From Candidatus Zixiibacteriota bacterium (GTDB lineage: Bacteria > Desulfobacterota > Binatia > UBA9968), in the NCBI GenBank assembly GCA_035574315.1, contig DATLYW010000047.1, forward strand, positions 62,001-126,000: 64,000 nt of DNA, read 5' to 3'. The notes beneath the pieces were generated by a model that made no database searches, was not told where the DNA came from, and was given only the letters and a program-made list of their open reading frames with translations. How positions within the stretch are numbered: the stretch's first letter is position 1; the number at the start of each line of letters is the position of its first letter. This document shows positions 8,768 to 17,296 of this stretch, piece by piece. A program made the position numbers and the translations under genes.

Positions 8768-8780
8768 AATAACGGTTCCC

Positions 8781-9120
8781 GGTTGGAGGTTCGAGGTACA
8801 GAACCGGGACCGGAGACCGAAGACCGGGGACCGGCACGAATGGCTTGAACCGTTTGAACGGAGCGAATGAACGCCTTGAACTTTTGAACGGTTTGAACCG
8901 GAGCGAAGCGACCTCGGTACAGACCGGAGACCGGGCACCGAAGACCGGCACGAACCGCTCGAACCAAGCGTCGACGATTGATCCGCTTGAACCTTTGAAC
9001 GCCTTGAACTTTTGAACACCTTGAACGGAGCGAAGCGATTGAACGCCTTGAACCTTTGAACGGTTTGAACTTTTGAACTGCTTGAACGGTTTGAACCGGA
9101 GCGAAGCGACCCTGAGGAGC
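8781..9120. repeat. Composite intergenic repeat, copy R2 (longest, inverted relative to R1)
   Basis: About 340 bases without a gene. It holds around 18 TTGAAC units spaced 8-9 bases apart, two CCGGAGCGAAGCGACC boxes, a GACCGGAGACCG segment and the imperfect palindrome centred on GTCGAC at 8963-8982. Order is the reverse complement of R1 and R4. It separates two nearly duplicate tctC genes. Confidence 0.85.
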
Positions 9121-9161
9121 CAGGCAACCGATGGTCACGTAGCAACGATCCTGCGATAAAC

Positions 9162-9186
9162 AGCCGGGCCGGTCCCCGGCCCGGCT
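9162..9186 (+). promoter_or_regulatory. Perfect 11-bp leader hairpin before tctC copy 2
   Basis: Arms AGCCGGGCCGG and CCGGCCCGGCT flank a 3-base loop, ending 11 bases before the GGGGAGGGAGG ribosome site of the gene at 9216. With no T-run it is more likely an mRNA 5'-end stabiliser, processing site or attenuator than a simple terminator. Confidence 0.45.
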
Positions 9187-9215
9187 CCAACTTCACGGGG
9201 AGGGAGGACCTACTT

Positions 9216-10241
9216 ATGGTTGTATGTCTTGTTTTGCTGGCATTTCTGGCCGCAAGCACGACGGCCGGCGCGCAGACACCCTTCTACCAGGGAAAGACGA
9301 TCACCATCGTGGTCGGCACCAAAGCCGGCGACGTCTACGATCTCTACCCGCGGCTCCTCTCGGAATTCCTGCCCAAATACATTCCCGGCAGCCCCAACAT
9401 CATCATCCAGAACGTCCCGGGGGCGGCCTCGCTGATTGCCGCCAACCAGGTCTACAACGTCGCCAGGCCCGACGGGCTGACGATCGCGGCCATCTATCCC
9501 GCGCTCTATTTCGAGCAGCTCATCAAGCGACCCGAGGTGAAGTTCGACTGGAACAAGTTCATCTGGATCGGCAGCACGGTCACGTCGAACCACCTGCTCT
9601 ATATGCGCGCGGACACGCCCTACAAGACGATCGAGGACGTGCGCAAGGCGTCGACCGCCCCCAAGTGCGGCGCCACCGGGGTCACCTCGACCGGCTACTA
9701 CATGCCCAAGCTGATCGACGAGACGATCGGCACCAGGTTCGACATCGTCTCGGGCTACGTCTCGGGCCAGGACATCGACCTCGCGGTCGAACGCGGGGAG
9801 CTGCAGTGCCGGGCCTTCACGATCACGGCCTACTTCGCCCGCGAGCCGTTCATCACCTGGCGCAAGAAGAAATTCGTCAACGTCCTCATCCAGACCGGGA
9901 GCAAGCGCGACGCGCGGCTCAAGGACACCCCGACCATCCACGAGCTGATGGACCAGTACAAGACGCCCGCCGGGCCGCGCGCCCTCGCCAAGGTCGTGCT
10001 CGCCGCCGGTGATTTCGGCCGGCCGCTCGTTTTTCCTCCCGGCGTTCCCGCCGACCGCGTGAAGATCATGCGCGACGCGTTCAACAAGGCGGTCAACGAC
10101 CCCGCCCTTCTCGCCGAGGCGGAAAAACGGCGTCTGGAGATCGATCCGGGGACCGGCGAGGAGCTCGAGGCGCTCGCCAAAGAGGTCATGAGCACCACGC
10201 CGGACGTTGTGCAGCGGGTGCAGAAGCTCCTCGGGAAGTGA
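9216..10241 (+). CDS. tctC: TctC/Bug-family substrate-binding protein, copy 2
   Basis: 341-residue periplasmic binding protein with an N-terminal hydrophobic signal (MVVCLVLLAFLAAS, cleavage after AGAQ near 21). The mature sequence matches copy 1 almost segment by segment (FYQGKTITIVVGTKAGD, KYIPGSPNIIIQNVPGAAS, AREPFITWRKKKFVNVL), which points to tandem duplication. ATG 9216 follows GGGAGGGAGGACC. It is followed by a hairpin and a third, more divergent paralogue. Binding-protein surplus relative to one TctA/TctB pair is common in Bug-rich genomes and suggests alternative ligands for a shared permease. Confidence 0.87.
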   Translation: MVVCLVLLAFLAASTTAGAQTPFYQGKTITIVVGTKAGDVYDLYPRLLSEFLPKYIPGSPNIIIQNVPGAASLIAANQVYNVARPDGLTIAAIYPALYFEQLIKRPEVKFDWNKFIWIGSTVTSNHLLYMRADTPYKTIEDVRKASTAPKCGATGVTSTGYYMPKLIDETIGTRFDIVSGYVSGQDIDLAVERGELQCRAFTITAYFAREPFITWRKKKFVNVLIQTGSKRDARLKDTPTIHELMDQYKTPAGPRALAKVVLAAGDFGRPLVFPPGVPADRVKIMRDAFNKAVNDPALLAEAEKRRLEIDPGTGEELEALAKEVMSTTPDVVQRVQKLLGK

Positions 10242-10251
10242 CGCGCTTTCG

Positions 10252-10274
10252 CGGGCCCGGGAAGAAAGGGCCCG
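10252..10274 (+). promoter_or_regulatory. Intercistronic hairpin between tctC copies 2 and 3
   Basis: Arms CGGGCCC and GGGCCCG with a 9-base loop, starting 11 bases after the copy 2 stop codon. No T-run follows; likely an mRNA processing or stabilising element that could set different expression of the flanking genes. Confidence 0.35.
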
Positions 10275-10317
10275 GCGGCGCAAACGACTGCCGCCACGCA
10301 AGATACGAGGAACCACG

Positions 10318-11403
10318 ATGAACAGGGCGTTTCGGATCGTGGGAACGGAAGGCACGGGGAAGCGAGGAGCGAGGCCGGCGGCCTTGCTCCTCGGTCTGGC
10401 GCTCGTCGCCGGCGTCAGCCCGGCGCAGGCCGCGGACGCGCCGTTCTACCAGGGAAAGAGCATCAGGCTCGTCATCGGCTCGACCGCGGGCGGCGGCTAC
10501 GATCAGTGGCCGCGGCTCGCGATCCGCTATCTCTCGCGGCACATTCCGGGCAACCCCGAGATCGTGCCGCAGAACATGCCGGGCGCGGGCGGGATCGTCG
10601 CCGCCAACTACCTCTACAACATCGCCAGGCCCGACGGGCTCACCATCGGCGCGTTCAATCCCGCTCTCTACTTCGACCAGTTGATCAAGCGCGACGAGGT
10701 CAAGTTCGACTGGGGGAAGTTCACCTGGATCGGCTCGCCCGAGCAGAACGAGATCCTTCACTTCATCCGGGCCGACACGCCCTACAAGACGATCGACGAT
10801 CTGCGCAACGCGAAGGTGCCTCCGCGGTGCGGCAGCTCCGGCACCGGCACCACCGGCCACTACATCCCCCGCCTCATGGAGGAGGTGCTCGGCGTCAAGA
10901 CCCACATCGTCGGCGGCTATCAGGGGGGAGCGGAGATCGATCTGGCGATCGAGCGCAACGAGGTGGTCTGCTGGTCGCCGGTCGTCGCGACCTACTTCGG
11001 GCGCGAACCGTACAAGCGGTGGCACCAATCCGGCTTCACGCGGGTCGTCATGCAGACCGGCACGAAACGCGATCCGCGTCTGAAGGACGTGCCGACTCTG
11101 TGGGAGCTGATGCAACGTTACGGGACGCCCGATTCCGGGAAAAGGCTCGCCAAAGTCATTCTCACCGCCGTCACTCTCGGACGTCCGGTCAGCGCCCCGC
11201 CCGGAGTCCCGCCCGACCGGGTCAGGATCCTGCGCGACGCATACGCCAAGGCGATGAGCGATCCGGAGCTCAGGGCGGAAGCCGCCAGGCGCGGCTGGAA
11301 CGTGAACCCGCTGGCCGGGGAAGAGCTGGAGGCCCACGCCAGAGAGGTCATCGCCCAGCCGCCGGACGTCGTCGAGAAGATGAAATGGGTTCTCGGCAAG
11401 TGA
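10318..11403 (+). CDS. tctC: TctC/Bug-family substrate-binding protein, copy 3
   Basis: 361-residue periplasmic binding protein. The signal peptide is long (hydrophobic 21-38, AQAAD cleavage near 39-41) and the mature part starts FYQGKSIRLVIGSTAGGGYDQWPR. It keeps the family frame (HIPGNPEIVPQNMPGAGG, GTGTTGHYIPRLMEE) but differs from copies 1 and 2 in the ligand-facing loops: WSPVVATYFGREPYKRWH replaces the AFTITAYFAREPFITWR stretch. That suggests a different ligand. ATG 10318 follows ATACGAGGAACC. It lies directly upstream of tctA. Confidence 0.86.
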   Translation: MNRAFRIVGTEGTGKRGARPAALLLGLALVAGVSPAQAADAPFYQGKSIRLVIGSTAGGGYDQWPRLAIRYLSRHIPGNPEIVPQNMPGAGGIVAANYLYNIARPDGLTIGAFNPALYFDQLIKRDEVKFDWGKFTWIGSPEQNEILHFIRADTPYKTIDDLRNAKVPPRCGSSGTGTTGHYIPRLMEEVLGVKTHIVGGYQGGAEIDLAIERNEVVCWSPVVATYFGREPYKRWHQSGFTRVVMQTGTKRDPRLKDVPTLWELMQRYGTPDSGKRLAKVILTAVTLGRPVSAPPGVPPDRVRILRDAYAKAMSDPELRAEAARRGWNVNPLAGEELEAHAREVIAQPPDVVEKMKWVLGK

Positions 11404-11499
11404 AACGCCGAACCTCGTCACGCACCGCTCGAACACGAAGCGACGGCGAGCGGCCGCGATACCGCCGGCCCGGTTGACCCGCGCCCCGATATAGGGTAA

Positions 11500-11511
11500 G
11501 GAGCATGCTCC
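11500..11511. promoter_or_regulatory. 12-bp perfect palindrome upstream of tctA
   Basis: GGAGCATGCTCC lies 32 bases before the tctA start. TTGACC at about 11474 is the nearest -35-like hexamer. It could be an operator for a dimeric regulator; no regulator gene is nearby, and chance is possible. Confidence 0.3.
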
Positions 11512-11543
11512 AAGCCATTCGTTGAATTTTGCGGGGGAAAGCG

Positions 11544-13043
11544 ATGCTCGAGGCGTTCGTTATCGGCTTCTGGAAAGTGGTGGCCTGGCCGGCTTTCGGC
11601 TACCTGCTGATCGGGATCGCCATCGGGTTTTTCGTCGGACTGCTTCCCGGTCTCGGCGGCCTCGCCACGCTCGCCCTCATGCTCCCCTTTTCCTACACGA
11701 TCAAGACGCCGATCGAAGCGTTCGCTTTCCTGCTGGGCATGCTCGCGGTCACGGGGACCACGGGCGACCTCACATCCATTCTCTTCGGAATCCCCGGCGA
11801 GGGCTCCTCGGCGGCGCTCATCATGGACGGCTATCCCATGTCGAAAAACGGCGAGGCCGGGCGCGCGCTCGGTGCGGCCATCATGAGCTCCGTGATCGGC
11901 GCAATCGTGGGCGCCCTCTCGCTGGCGATCTCGATCCCTATCATGCGGCCGCTGGTCCTGCTGTTCGGTTCCCCCGAGCTCTTCATCATCGCCATCATGG
12001 GCATCACTTTCATCGGCACGCTCGCCGGAGCCTCGCTGATCAAGGGGCTGCTCGCCGGAGGCATCGGCCTGATGCTGGCCGCCATCGGAGTCGACCCGCA
12101 AACCGGCTCGCTGCGCTATACCTTCGGCACCCTCTACCTCTGGGACCGCCTCGACCTGATTCCGGTGGTCGTCGGACTGTTCGCGATCCCCGAGATCGTG
12201 GATCTCGCCGTTCGAGGAACCAGCATCGCCAGCAACAAGCAGGAAAAGCTGACCGGCGTGATGGAAGGCGTCAAGGACACCTTCCGCCATTTCTGGCTCG
12301 TGATCCGCTGCAGCTTGATCGGCGTCTACTTCGGGGTGCTGCCGGTGCTGGGCGCCAACGTCGCCCAGTGGATCTCCTACGCTCACGCGGTGCAAAGCCT
12401 CAAGGACAAGTCGCGGGCCGGAAAGGGCTGCGTCGAGGGCGTCCTTGGCCCCGGGGCGGCCAACAACTCCACCCGCGGCGGCGACCTCATTCCGACCGTC
12501 GCTTTCGGCATTCCCGGCAGCGGCGCGATGGCGCTTCTGCTGGGCGCCCTGTTGATCGTCGGACTGAATCCCGGCCCCGAGATGCTCAAGAGCCACCTCG
12601 ACGTCACCTTCGCGATGGTCTGGGTGCTCATCATCGCCAACATCATCGTGGCCGCGATCTGTTTCCTGATCCTGAACCACCTCGCCGCGCTCACTTTCAT
12701 CCGCGGCTCGCTTTTGATCCCTTTCCTGCTTTTTCTCGTCTTCATCGGCTCGTTCACCGCGAACAACTCGCTCGAGGACATCATCGTGACGCTGATCTTC
12801 GGCGTCGTGGGCTACTTCATGGTGATGTTCGGCTGGCCGCGGCCGCCGCTGATCCTCGGCCTGACGCTGGGCAAGATCGCGGAGAACTACCTCTGGATCT
12901 CGACCGCGGCCTACGGCGCGAAGTGGCTCGCGTTCCCCAGCGTCGTGATCCTGATCCTGATCACGATCTTCACGGTCGCCTACCCCACGATCAAGGAACG
13001 CATGGGCCGCGCCCGCTACGAGCGTCCGGAAGACGTAATGTAA
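11544..13043 (+). CDS. tctA: TctA-like large membrane subunit of a tripartite tricarboxylate transporter
   Basis: 499-residue polytopic permease of the TctA family, with about 12 hydrophobic segments. The family signature GLLPGLGGLATLALMLPF occurs near 33-50, a second glycine-rich loop GPGAANNSTRGGDLIPT near 302-318, and GIPGEGSSAA near 82-91. ATG 11544 is preferred over an in-frame TTG at 11529 because GGGGGAAA lies 5 bases before the ATG. It would use the TctC proteins encoded upstream and TctB at 7166 to import an organic acid with H+ or Na+ symport. Ligand unknown. Confidence 0.9.
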   Translation: MLEAFVIGFWKVVAWPAFGYLLIGIAIGFFVGLLPGLGGLATLALMLPFSYTIKTPIEAFAFLLGMLAVTGTTGDLTSILFGIPGEGSSAALIMDGYPMSKNGEAGRALGAAIMSSVIGAIVGALSLAISIPIMRPLVLLFGSPELFIIAIMGITFIGTLAGASLIKGLLAGGIGLMLAAIGVDPQTGSLRYTFGTLYLWDRLDLIPVVVGLFAIPEIVDLAVRGTSIASNKQEKLTGVMEGVKDTFRHFWLVIRCSLIGVYFGVLPVLGANVAQWISYAHAVQSLKDKSRAGKGCVEGVLGPGAANNSTRGGDLIPTVAFGIPGSGAMALLLGALLIVGLNPGPEMLKSHLDVTFAMVWVLIIANIIVAAICFLILNHLAALTFIRGSLLIPFLLFLVFIGSFTANNSLEDIIVTLIFGVVGYFMVMFGWPRPPLILGLTLGKIAENYLWISTAAYGAKWLAFPSVVILILITIFTVAYPTIKERMGRARYERPEDVM

Positions 13044-13074
13044 TCAAAAACGGTTTCCGGTTTGCCGTTCTTTC

Positions 13075-13160
13075 GTTCTTCCCGGTCCGCGGTCTCCGGT
13101 CTTCGGTCCGCCGTCCGGCGGCACGGGTCGAACGGCTCGAACGCCCGCCGGAGGCGGTCC
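13075..13160. repeat. Fragment of the composite repeat, copy R3
   Basis: Contains the GGTCTCCGGTCTTCGGTCCG run and GTCGAACGGCTCGAACG units related to the GTTCAA series, plus a small CCGCCG/CGGCGG hairpin. It lacks the palindrome core, so it is a partial or diverged copy. Confidence 0.5.
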
Positions 13161-13167
13161 TTCTCCG

Positions 13168-13197
13168 TTGACATGCGCCGCGGAACAATGGGATAAG
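13168..13197 (+). promoter_or_regulatory. Sigma-70-type promoter before the D-aminoacylase-like gene
   Basis: TTGACA at 13168-13173, an 18-base spacer and GATAAG at 13192-13197. It would start transcription near 13204, 26 bases before the ATG at 13230, and would make the hydrolase pair a separate unit from tctA. Confidence 0.5.
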
Positions 13198-13229
13198 CGA
13201 GAAAAGCCCGGAAAGGAGGCTCCGATCCC

Positions 13230-14897
13230 ATGGCTCACGACCTCGTGATACGCGACGGCACCGTCGTCGACGGCACCGGCGGCCCCGCCTTCGAAGCCGA
13301 CATCGCCATCGACGGCGAGAACATCACCGCGATCGGCAAGAACCTCGGCAAGGGAGCGAAGGAAATCGACGCGCGCGGAAAGGTGGTGGCGCCCGGCTTC
13401 ATCGACGCCCACACGCACATGGACGCCTTCGTCGTCCAGTATCCGCACGGCAACCCGGTGGTCAACTACGGCGTCACGACCATCGTCATCGGCGACTGCG
13501 GCGCCTCGTGCGCTCCGGTCCCTCCCCGACCGGAGCCGCGCCAGGTCCTCGTCCAGTATCTCCGCAGAGTGCTGGACAAATACGTCGACGACAAGGACTG
13601 GAAGTGGAGCACGTTTCCGGACTACCTGAACTATCTCGAGGGCAACGTCGCGGTGAACGTCGCCGCGCTGATGCCCCACTCTCCCGTTCGCCTCACGGTC
13701 ATGGGCGAAGCGGCCTACGCGCGCGAGGCGACCGCGGAGGAGCTCGAAACGATGAAGCGGATGGTGCGCGAAGGCATGGAAGCCGGCGCGGTCGGCTTTT
13801 CGACGAGCCCCCGGGGCGGACCGGCGATCCATGCCGGCACGCCCAGCACGTTCGCGACGCACGACGAGATCGTCGAGCTGGCGAACGTCGCCGGCGAGTT
13901 CAACGGCTGCTTCCAGTTCAACGGCTTCGGCATGATCCTCAAGCCCGAGACCGGCGTCCCGGCGATGCTCGAGCGGATTCGCGCGACGCAGATCGGCAAC
14001 GAGTTCCGCATCCGCCCCGGCGAGAAGGAGGACGGCCCGAAGGCGATCCGCTACATGGCGGAGGCGCAAAAACGCGGGCAGAACATCTACGGCGTCGTCA
14101 TTCCCTATCAGCACATCCGGCGCTTCACCGTCAGGGACTGCTTCATCCTGAACGGTCTTCCGGCCTGGGAAGCGATCAAGGGCGCGCCCGATCTCGGCGC
14201 GCAGCTTCGGCAGAGCGACATCCGGCGGCGGCTCGAGCAGGAGCGAACGGCCGGCGCCGGCAAGCCCGAATTCCCCGAATGGCACGGATGGGAGCGGGTG
14301 GTCTTCGAGCGCCTCGAGAAGCCCGAGCTGAAAAAGCTCGAGCTCAAGAACGTCGTCGAGATCGCCCGGCTCACCGAGAAGCCCCCGGTGGACGCCTTTT
14401 TCGACACGTGGCTCGAGGACGACCTGCGCTCGCGCTGCGTGTACTACGGGCTCGCCAACGCGCACATGGAGCTGCTCGCCGACATGATCAAATCCCACAC
14501 CAGCCTCATCGGCACCGATGTCGGAGCGCATCTCGACCGTTTCTTCTGGCACGGCGCGCCCGCCAAGGTTCTGGGCTACTGGCGCCGCGAGAAAAACCTT
14601 TTCAACCTCGAGCAGGCCGTGCACAAGCTCACCGGGTTTCCGGCCGAGAGGCTGCGCCTGAACCGCGGGCTGCTCAAGCCGGCGATGCCGGCCGATGTCA
14701 CGGTCTTCGACGCCGATCGGATCGACGACCTGGTGAGCGAGAGGCTGCCCGAAATGGTCGATGCCCAGGAAGTGAAGAGACACCCGCCGGGGATCAAGGC
14801 CGTGGTGGTCAACGGCCAGGTGGTCGTCGAGGACGGCTGTTCCCGCGACGTCTTCCCCGGACGCGTGCGGCGCCAGCAGATCTGCCGGCCGCATTAA
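13230..14897 (+). CDS. Amidohydrolase family 3, N-acyl-D-amino-acid deacylase-like
   Basis: 555-residue metallohydrolase. The small beta domain wraps both ends (DLVIRDGTVVDGTGGPAFEADIAI at the start, VVVNGQVVVEDGCS near the end). Metal motif HTHMD lies near 62-66 after APGFIDA; GAVGFSTSPRGGPAIHAGTPS near 186-206 resembles the D-aminoacylase substrate loop. Length is typical (480-570). GGAAAGGAGG precedes ATG 13230. The enzyme probably removes acyl or related groups from an amide or urea-like substrate taken up by the adjacent transporter, but this is inference and family members vary widely in substrate. Confidence 0.82.
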   Translation: MAHDLVIRDGTVVDGTGGPAFEADIAIDGENITAIGKNLGKGAKEIDARGKVVAPGFIDAHTHMDAFVVQYPHGNPVVNYGVTTIVIGDCGASCAPVPPRPEPRQVLVQYLRRVLDKYVDDKDWKWSTFPDYLNYLEGNVAVNVAALMPHSPVRLTVMGEAAYAREATAEELETMKRMVREGMEAGAVGFSTSPRGGPAIHAGTPSTFATHDEIVELANVAGEFNGCFQFNGFGMILKPETGVPAMLERIRATQIGNEFRIRPGEKEDGPKAIRYMAEAQKRGQNIYGVVIPYQHIRRFTVRDCFILNGLPAWEAIKGAPDLGAQLRQSDIRRRLEQERTAGAGKPEFPEWHGWERVVFERLEKPELKKLELKNVVEIARLTEKPPVDAFFDTWLEDDLRSRCVYYGLANAHMELLADMIKSHTSLIGTDVGAHLDRFFWHGAPAKVLGYWRREKNLFNLEQAVHKLTGFPAERLRLNRGLLKPAMPADVTVFDADRIDDLVSERLPEMVDAQEVKRHPPGIKAVVVNGQVVVEDGCSRDVFPGRVRRQQICRPH

Positions 14898-14960
14898 TAA
14901 GGAGTTCGCCGGCGCCGCTCCGCGGCACGCTTTGAACGCGAGCGAAGCGACTTTGTGTGA

Positions 14961-15001
14961 CTCCGCTCCGCTCTCTCCGCGGCCGGAGAGAGCGGGCGGA
15001 G
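14961..15001 (+). promoter_or_regulatory. Long leader hairpin (18 bp with one bulge)
   Basis: Outer arms CTCCGC/GCGGAG and inner arms CCGCTCTCTCCG/CGGAGAGAGCGG pair around a CGGC tetraloop, with a single bulged T at 14967. It ends a few bases before the GAGAGGAA ribosome site of the gene at 15020, so folding could affect translation or protect the mRNA. A short repeat fragment (TTTGAACGCGAGCGAAGCGA, about 14932-14951) lies just upstream. Confidence 0.5.
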
Positions 15002-15019
15002 CGCCCGAGAGGAATCCCC

Positions 15020-16015
15020 ATGAATCCATGTGCGATCGATATCCATCACCACTACGTGCCTGAAAGCCTGCTGGAGGAAGCCAGGCGCCACGGCCGAACC
15101 ATGGGCGTCGAGCTCAAGGAAGTCGACGGCGAGAAATCGCTTTCGTTCGCGGGCGGACCGCCTTTCGTGCTCCACCCCGAGCTTCCGGCCGTCGAGAAGC
15201 GACTCGAGATGATGCAGAATTCCAGGCTGGCGATGGCCGCGCTCGAAGCCCACACCGCGACCCTCGGCTACCGCCTGAGCGGCGAGCAGGGAGAGACCTG
15301 GTGCCGGGTCTACAACGAGGGGATCAAGGATCTGGTGGCGCGCCATCCCGACCGTTTCGTCGGCATGGCTTCCGTGCCGCTGCAGGACCCGGCGCGCGCC
15401 GCCAGGGTGCTCGAGGACGCGATTCGCGATCTCAAGCTGCGCGGAGGCTATATCGGCACCAACGTGAACGGCACCTACTACGGCAGCACCGACTTCGACC
15501 CTTTCTGGGCCAAGGCGCAGGAGCTGGACGCTCTGATCGTCATGCACCCCGAGGACGTCGCGGGCTCGGAGCGGATGGGTCCCTACGGGCTGAAGCTCAT
15601 CTGCGGCAATCCCGCCGACAGCGCTCTCTCGCTCTGCTTCATGACCTACAGCGGGGTCTTCGACCGCTTTCCCGGCCTGAAGCTATGCGTGCTCCACGGC
15701 GGCGGATTTTTCCCCTACCACCTCGGCCGTTTCGACCAGGGATGGCAGGTCCGTTCGGGGCCGCGTGCACCCGCGGCCAGGAAGCCGCCGAGCGGCTACC
15801 TCGGAAACATCTACTACGACAACATGCTCTATCGCGTCGACACGATCGACTATCTGCGGCGACTGGCCGGCGCCGACCACATCATGGTGGGGACCGACTA
15901 CCCTTACTCCCTCGGAGACTGGAAAGCGGTCGAGAAGGTCGAAGCGCTCGACTGTCCCGACGCCGAAAAGCAGCTCATGCTGGAAGGAAACGCGAGGCGA
16001 CTGCTGAAATTGTAG
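15020..16015 (+). CDS. Amidohydrolase, ACMSD-like (2-amino-3-carboxymuconate-semialdehyde decarboxylase family)
   Basis: 331-residue metal-dependent TIM-barrel enzyme. It opens IDIHHHYVP (HxH metal motif at about 7-11), has VMHPED near 173-178, VLHGGGFFPYHLGRFDQGW near 224-242 and the terminal GTDYPYSLGDW with the conserved Asp near 293. Family members decarboxylate or hydrolyse aromatic or enol acids. ATG 15020 is chosen from GAGAGGAA just upstream. It follows the D-aminoacylase-like gene and may act on that product. The downstream gap is filled by repeat R4. Confidence 0.85.
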   Translation: MNPCAIDIHHHYVPESLLEEARRHGRTMGVELKEVDGEKSLSFAGGPPFVLHPELPAVEKRLEMMQNSRLAMAALEAHTATLGYRLSGEQGETWCRVYNEGIKDLVARHPDRFVGMASVPLQDPARAARVLEDAIRDLKLRGGYIGTNVNGTYYGSTDFDPFWAKAQELDALIVMHPEDVAGSERMGPYGLKLICGNPADSALSLCFMTYSGVFDRFPGLKLCVLHGGGFFPYHLGRFDQGWQVRSGPRAPAARKPPSGYLGNIYYDNMLYRVDTIDYLRRLAGADHIMVGTDYPYSLGDWKAVEKVEALDCPDAEKQLMLEGNARRLLKL

Positions 16016-16018
16016 AGG

Positions 16019-16270
16019 GGTCGCTTCGCTTCAGTTCGGACCGTTCAAGCCGTTCAAAAGTTCAAACCGTTCAAGGGTTCAAGCGGATCAATCGTCGACG
16101 CTTGGTTCGAGCGGTTCGTGCCGGTCTTCGGTCCCCGGTCTCCGGTCTGTACCGAGGTCGCTTCGCTCCGGTTCAAACCGTTCAAGCAGTTCAAAAGTTC
16201 AAACCGTTCGAAGGTTCAAGCGGTCCGGGCATCACACCTCGAGCTTGAACCTCGAACTGCTCACTGCTGA
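16019..16270. repeat. Composite intergenic repeat, copy R4
   Basis: Same orientation as R1: GGTCGCTTCGCTTC box, GTTCAA units, imperfect palindrome centred on GTCGAC at 16087-16106, CGGTTCGTGCCGGTC, CCGGTCTCCGGTCTGTACCGAGG, a second GCTTCGCTCC box and another GTTCAA series. It fills the gap between two convergent genes. Confidence 0.85.
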
Positions 16271-16315
16271 CCGGCGTGTTCGTACCGGTCCGCCGCCGCT
16301 CTTCTGGCGGCGGGG

Positions 16316-17140
16316 CTAGCGCGTGGCGCGGAAGCGGCTGTCGCTGCCGCCCGAGCGCGCCGTTCCCTCGATGACGTTACCGCCTACCCGGCCCACGTAC
16401 TGCGCGCCTCCGGCCGTGAACGTGATCTGATCGCCGTTCAGCCGGCCCTTGACCGGCACGCTGCCTTTCCCGGTCTTCAGCGTTCCGGAAATCATCTGGA
16501 AGCTCTGCTTCAGGGTCAGATCCCCCTGCGGCAGCCGCCACGTGCCCTCGACCTTCGCGGGCACGATCCAGAGGAGCGCGGTGCAGTAGGACGCGCAGTC
16601 GTCCTTGACGGTCGCCTCCTCGTCCGCCACCCACTCTCCCATCGTGAAGGAGTTGGAAACGACTCGCGTGCCGGGTTTCAGGTCGAGGATCTTGGGACGC
16701 AATTTCAGGTTGATGTCCGGAAGCAGGAACATCGTGATCACCGTCGCCTGCGACAAGTCGGTCTGGAACAGGTCCTGCCTGACGAAGCTCGCGCGATCGC
16801 TCACGCCCTCCCGCGCGGCGTTGCGCTTCGACAGCTCGACCATGTCGGGATTGTACTCGACGCCGATCGCCCTGGCGCCGCGCTTGGCCGCGCTGATCAC
16901 GGTCCGGCCGTCGCCGGACCCGAGGTCCATCACCACGTCGTTGGGCGTCACCCTGGCCATGTCCAGCATCTTCTCGACCAGCGCCTGCGGCGTCGGCACC
17001 CAGATGACGTCCTTGCCCGCCTGGCCGACCTGCGGCTGGAACTCCTCTCGCGCCGGCTGAGCCTGCGCAAAGGCGCAACCGAGCGCGAGCGTCAGAAGAA
17101 CCGCGGGAAGCCGGACGCGACGGAAACAGGGAAGATTCAT
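16316..17140 (-). CDS. Exported protein with SAM-dependent methyltransferase domain
   Basis: 274 residues. Residues 1-30 form a signal peptide (arginines, LPAVLLTLALGC, AQAQ cleavage). Residues 55-190 are a class I methyltransferase fold with motif I VVMDLGSGDGRTV (69-81), acidic motif II ending VEYN near 95 and a DLF(Q)TDLSQATVITMFLLP stretch. Residues 195-274 look like a beta-rich appendage. An export signal on a SAM enzyme is odd, because SAM is cytoplasmic; it may be membrane-anchored inside, non-catalytic, or have another ligand. AAGGAG precedes ATG 17140. Neighbours give no clue. Confidence 0.72.
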   Translation of the reverse strand: MNLPCFRRVRLPAVLLTLALGCAFAQAQPAREEFQPQVGQAGKDVIWVPTPQALVEKMLDMARVTPNDVVMDLGSGDGRTVISAAKRGARAIGVEYNPDMVELSKRNAAREGVSDRASFVRQDLFQTDLSQATVITMFLLPDINLKLRPKILDLKPGTRVVSNSFTMGEWVADEEATVKDDCASYCTALLWIVPAKVEGTWRLPQGDLTLKQSFQMISGTLKTGKGSVPVKGRLNGDQITFTAGGAQYVGRVGGNVIEGTARSGGSDSRFRATR

Positions 17141-17296
17141 CTTGTTCTCCTTCTTGCTTCTTGATGTCAGTGGTGCGTCTACGAGGTGCCACCCCGGGCT
17201 CGCCCGCGCCGACGTCGACGGACGGGCTTGCAGGCAATCGAGGTTGATTACCCTATGGCGGGTCAAATGTCCAGCGCACCGGGCCGGGTTGATGCT

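Noticed and set aside
8781..9120. CRISPR array
   Set aside because: Units are 6-9 bases with no unique spacers of 25-40 bases and no cas genes in the window.
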